Source: an uncultured Prevotellaceae bacterium
GTDB lineage: Bacteria > Bacteroidota > Bacteroidia > Bacteroidales > Muribaculaceae
Reading direction: 5' to 3'
Length of the DNA: 64,000 nucleotides
Assembly: GCA_900318535.1 (NCBI GenBank)
Contig: ONKU01000008.1
Coordinates: forward strand, 62,001-126,000
The notes under the pieces are model-generated. The model saw nothing but the letters and a program-made list of their open reading frames with translations, was not told the DNA's origin and ran no database searches. Each line of letters opens with the position of its first letter. Within the stretch, counting starts at the first letter, position 1. The translations under genes were made by a program, and so were the position numbers. This document shows, one piece after another, positions 63,751-64,000 of this stretch.

Positions 63751-64000
63751 TCAGTGCCGCGGGGTGGTGCGGCGGTAGCGGTTGGCGAGGAAGACGAGGG
63801 TGAAAAAGGTGCCCAGGATGACGGTGATGATCGAGGCTTCGGGGCCGAAGGCGCCGCCCGTGATGATGTCGGGGCCGTTGACGGTGGTGGCGAGGATGGT
63901 TGTGCCGGCTTTGCTGCCCGAGACAGCACATCCGAAGACATTACCCTGCACGTAGTTCCATGCCCAATGGATGCCGATGGGTACCCACAGCGTGCCCGAC
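63751..64000 (-). CDS. CPBP-family intramembrane protease, C-terminal part only
   Basis: The frame is open to the last base of the window; 82 residues are visible. LWVPIGIHWAWNYVQGNVFG is the conserved H-x-x-W-N motif of CPBP (CAAX protease/bacteriocin-processing) enzymes. It is followed by the usual GPDIITGGAFGPEASI segment and a last transmembrane helix (TVILGTFFTLVFLANRY). The Glu-Glu-x-x-x-Arg motif would lie upstream of the visible part. Substrate unknown. Confidence 0.85.
   Translation of the reverse strand, partial: SGTLWVPIGIHWAWNYVQGNVFGCAVSGSKAGTTILATTVNGPDIITGGAFGPEASIITVILGTFFTLVFLANRYRRTTPRH

Overview
The window comes from the chromosome of a member of the Bacteroidales, most like the Prevotella/Muribaculaceae group. 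The signs are a SusC/SusD pair, GyrB, NadA, LeuS and MetG of bacterial type, secreted proteins with type IX-like C-terminal tails or dockerin-like repeats, DUF4294 and DUF2807 proteins, a BlaI/M56-TonB pair, and many promoters of the Bacteroidetes type (TTTG, 19-21 bases, TAnnTTTG). Genes are mostly near 50-55 percent GC by eye. I saw no rRNA, tRNA or CRISPR array.

Layout. 0-3 kb: the end of a possible secreted hydrolase, a DUF2807 lipoprotein, and an IS200-like/RAYT transposase bracketed by mirror-image hairpin arrays. 2.7-9 kb: a three-gene minus-strand operon (SusC, SusD, lipoprotein) whose SusC carries an extra C-terminal coiled coil and OmpA-like domain. 9.4-26.5 kb: mainly housekeeping genes (TrmH-type methyltransferase, nadA, glutathione peroxidase, leuS, rdgB, deoC-mazG, metG, RsmF-like methyltransferase, gyrB) with small membrane and envelope proteins. 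26.9-32 kb: aspartyl protease, M56-TonB sensor, BlaI repressor, YqaE and MATE transporter. 32-37 kb: two related M6 metalloproteases with dockerin-like tails. 37-45 kb: tryptophanase, a TPR/AraC-type regulator and a large secreted surface protein. 45-48 kb: a restriction-modification-like cassette (EcoRI-family adenine methyltransferase plus DUF262-HNH nuclease) with a long, heavily structured 5' leader, bracketed by direct repeats of about 170 bp. 48-54 kb: beta-helix protein, Na/Pi transporter, C10 protease, lipoprotein. 54-62.3 kb: a YhcG/DUF1016 nuclease, then an ECF sigma operon (sigma, membrane anti-sigma-like protein, carboxypeptidase-regulatory-like protein, outer membrane receptor, frameshifted M1 peptidase). 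62.4-64 kb: a DUF4143 ATPase cassette bracketed by paired 30-bp palindromes, then the end of a CPBP protease.

The unexplained structure lies mostly between genes. One dispersed REPIN-like family (GTAG followed by AGACGC...GCGTCT hairpins) occurs at nine loci, one of them inside a coding sequence. Strictly phased 7-bp tandem repeats (RRNTTAG or its complement) occur at seven intergenic sites. Arrays of short-loop hairpins occur at several others. The strongest candidates for undescribed systems are the repeat-bracketed methyltransferase/DUF262-HNH cassette with its structured leader, and the palindrome-bracketed DUF4143 ATPase cassette.
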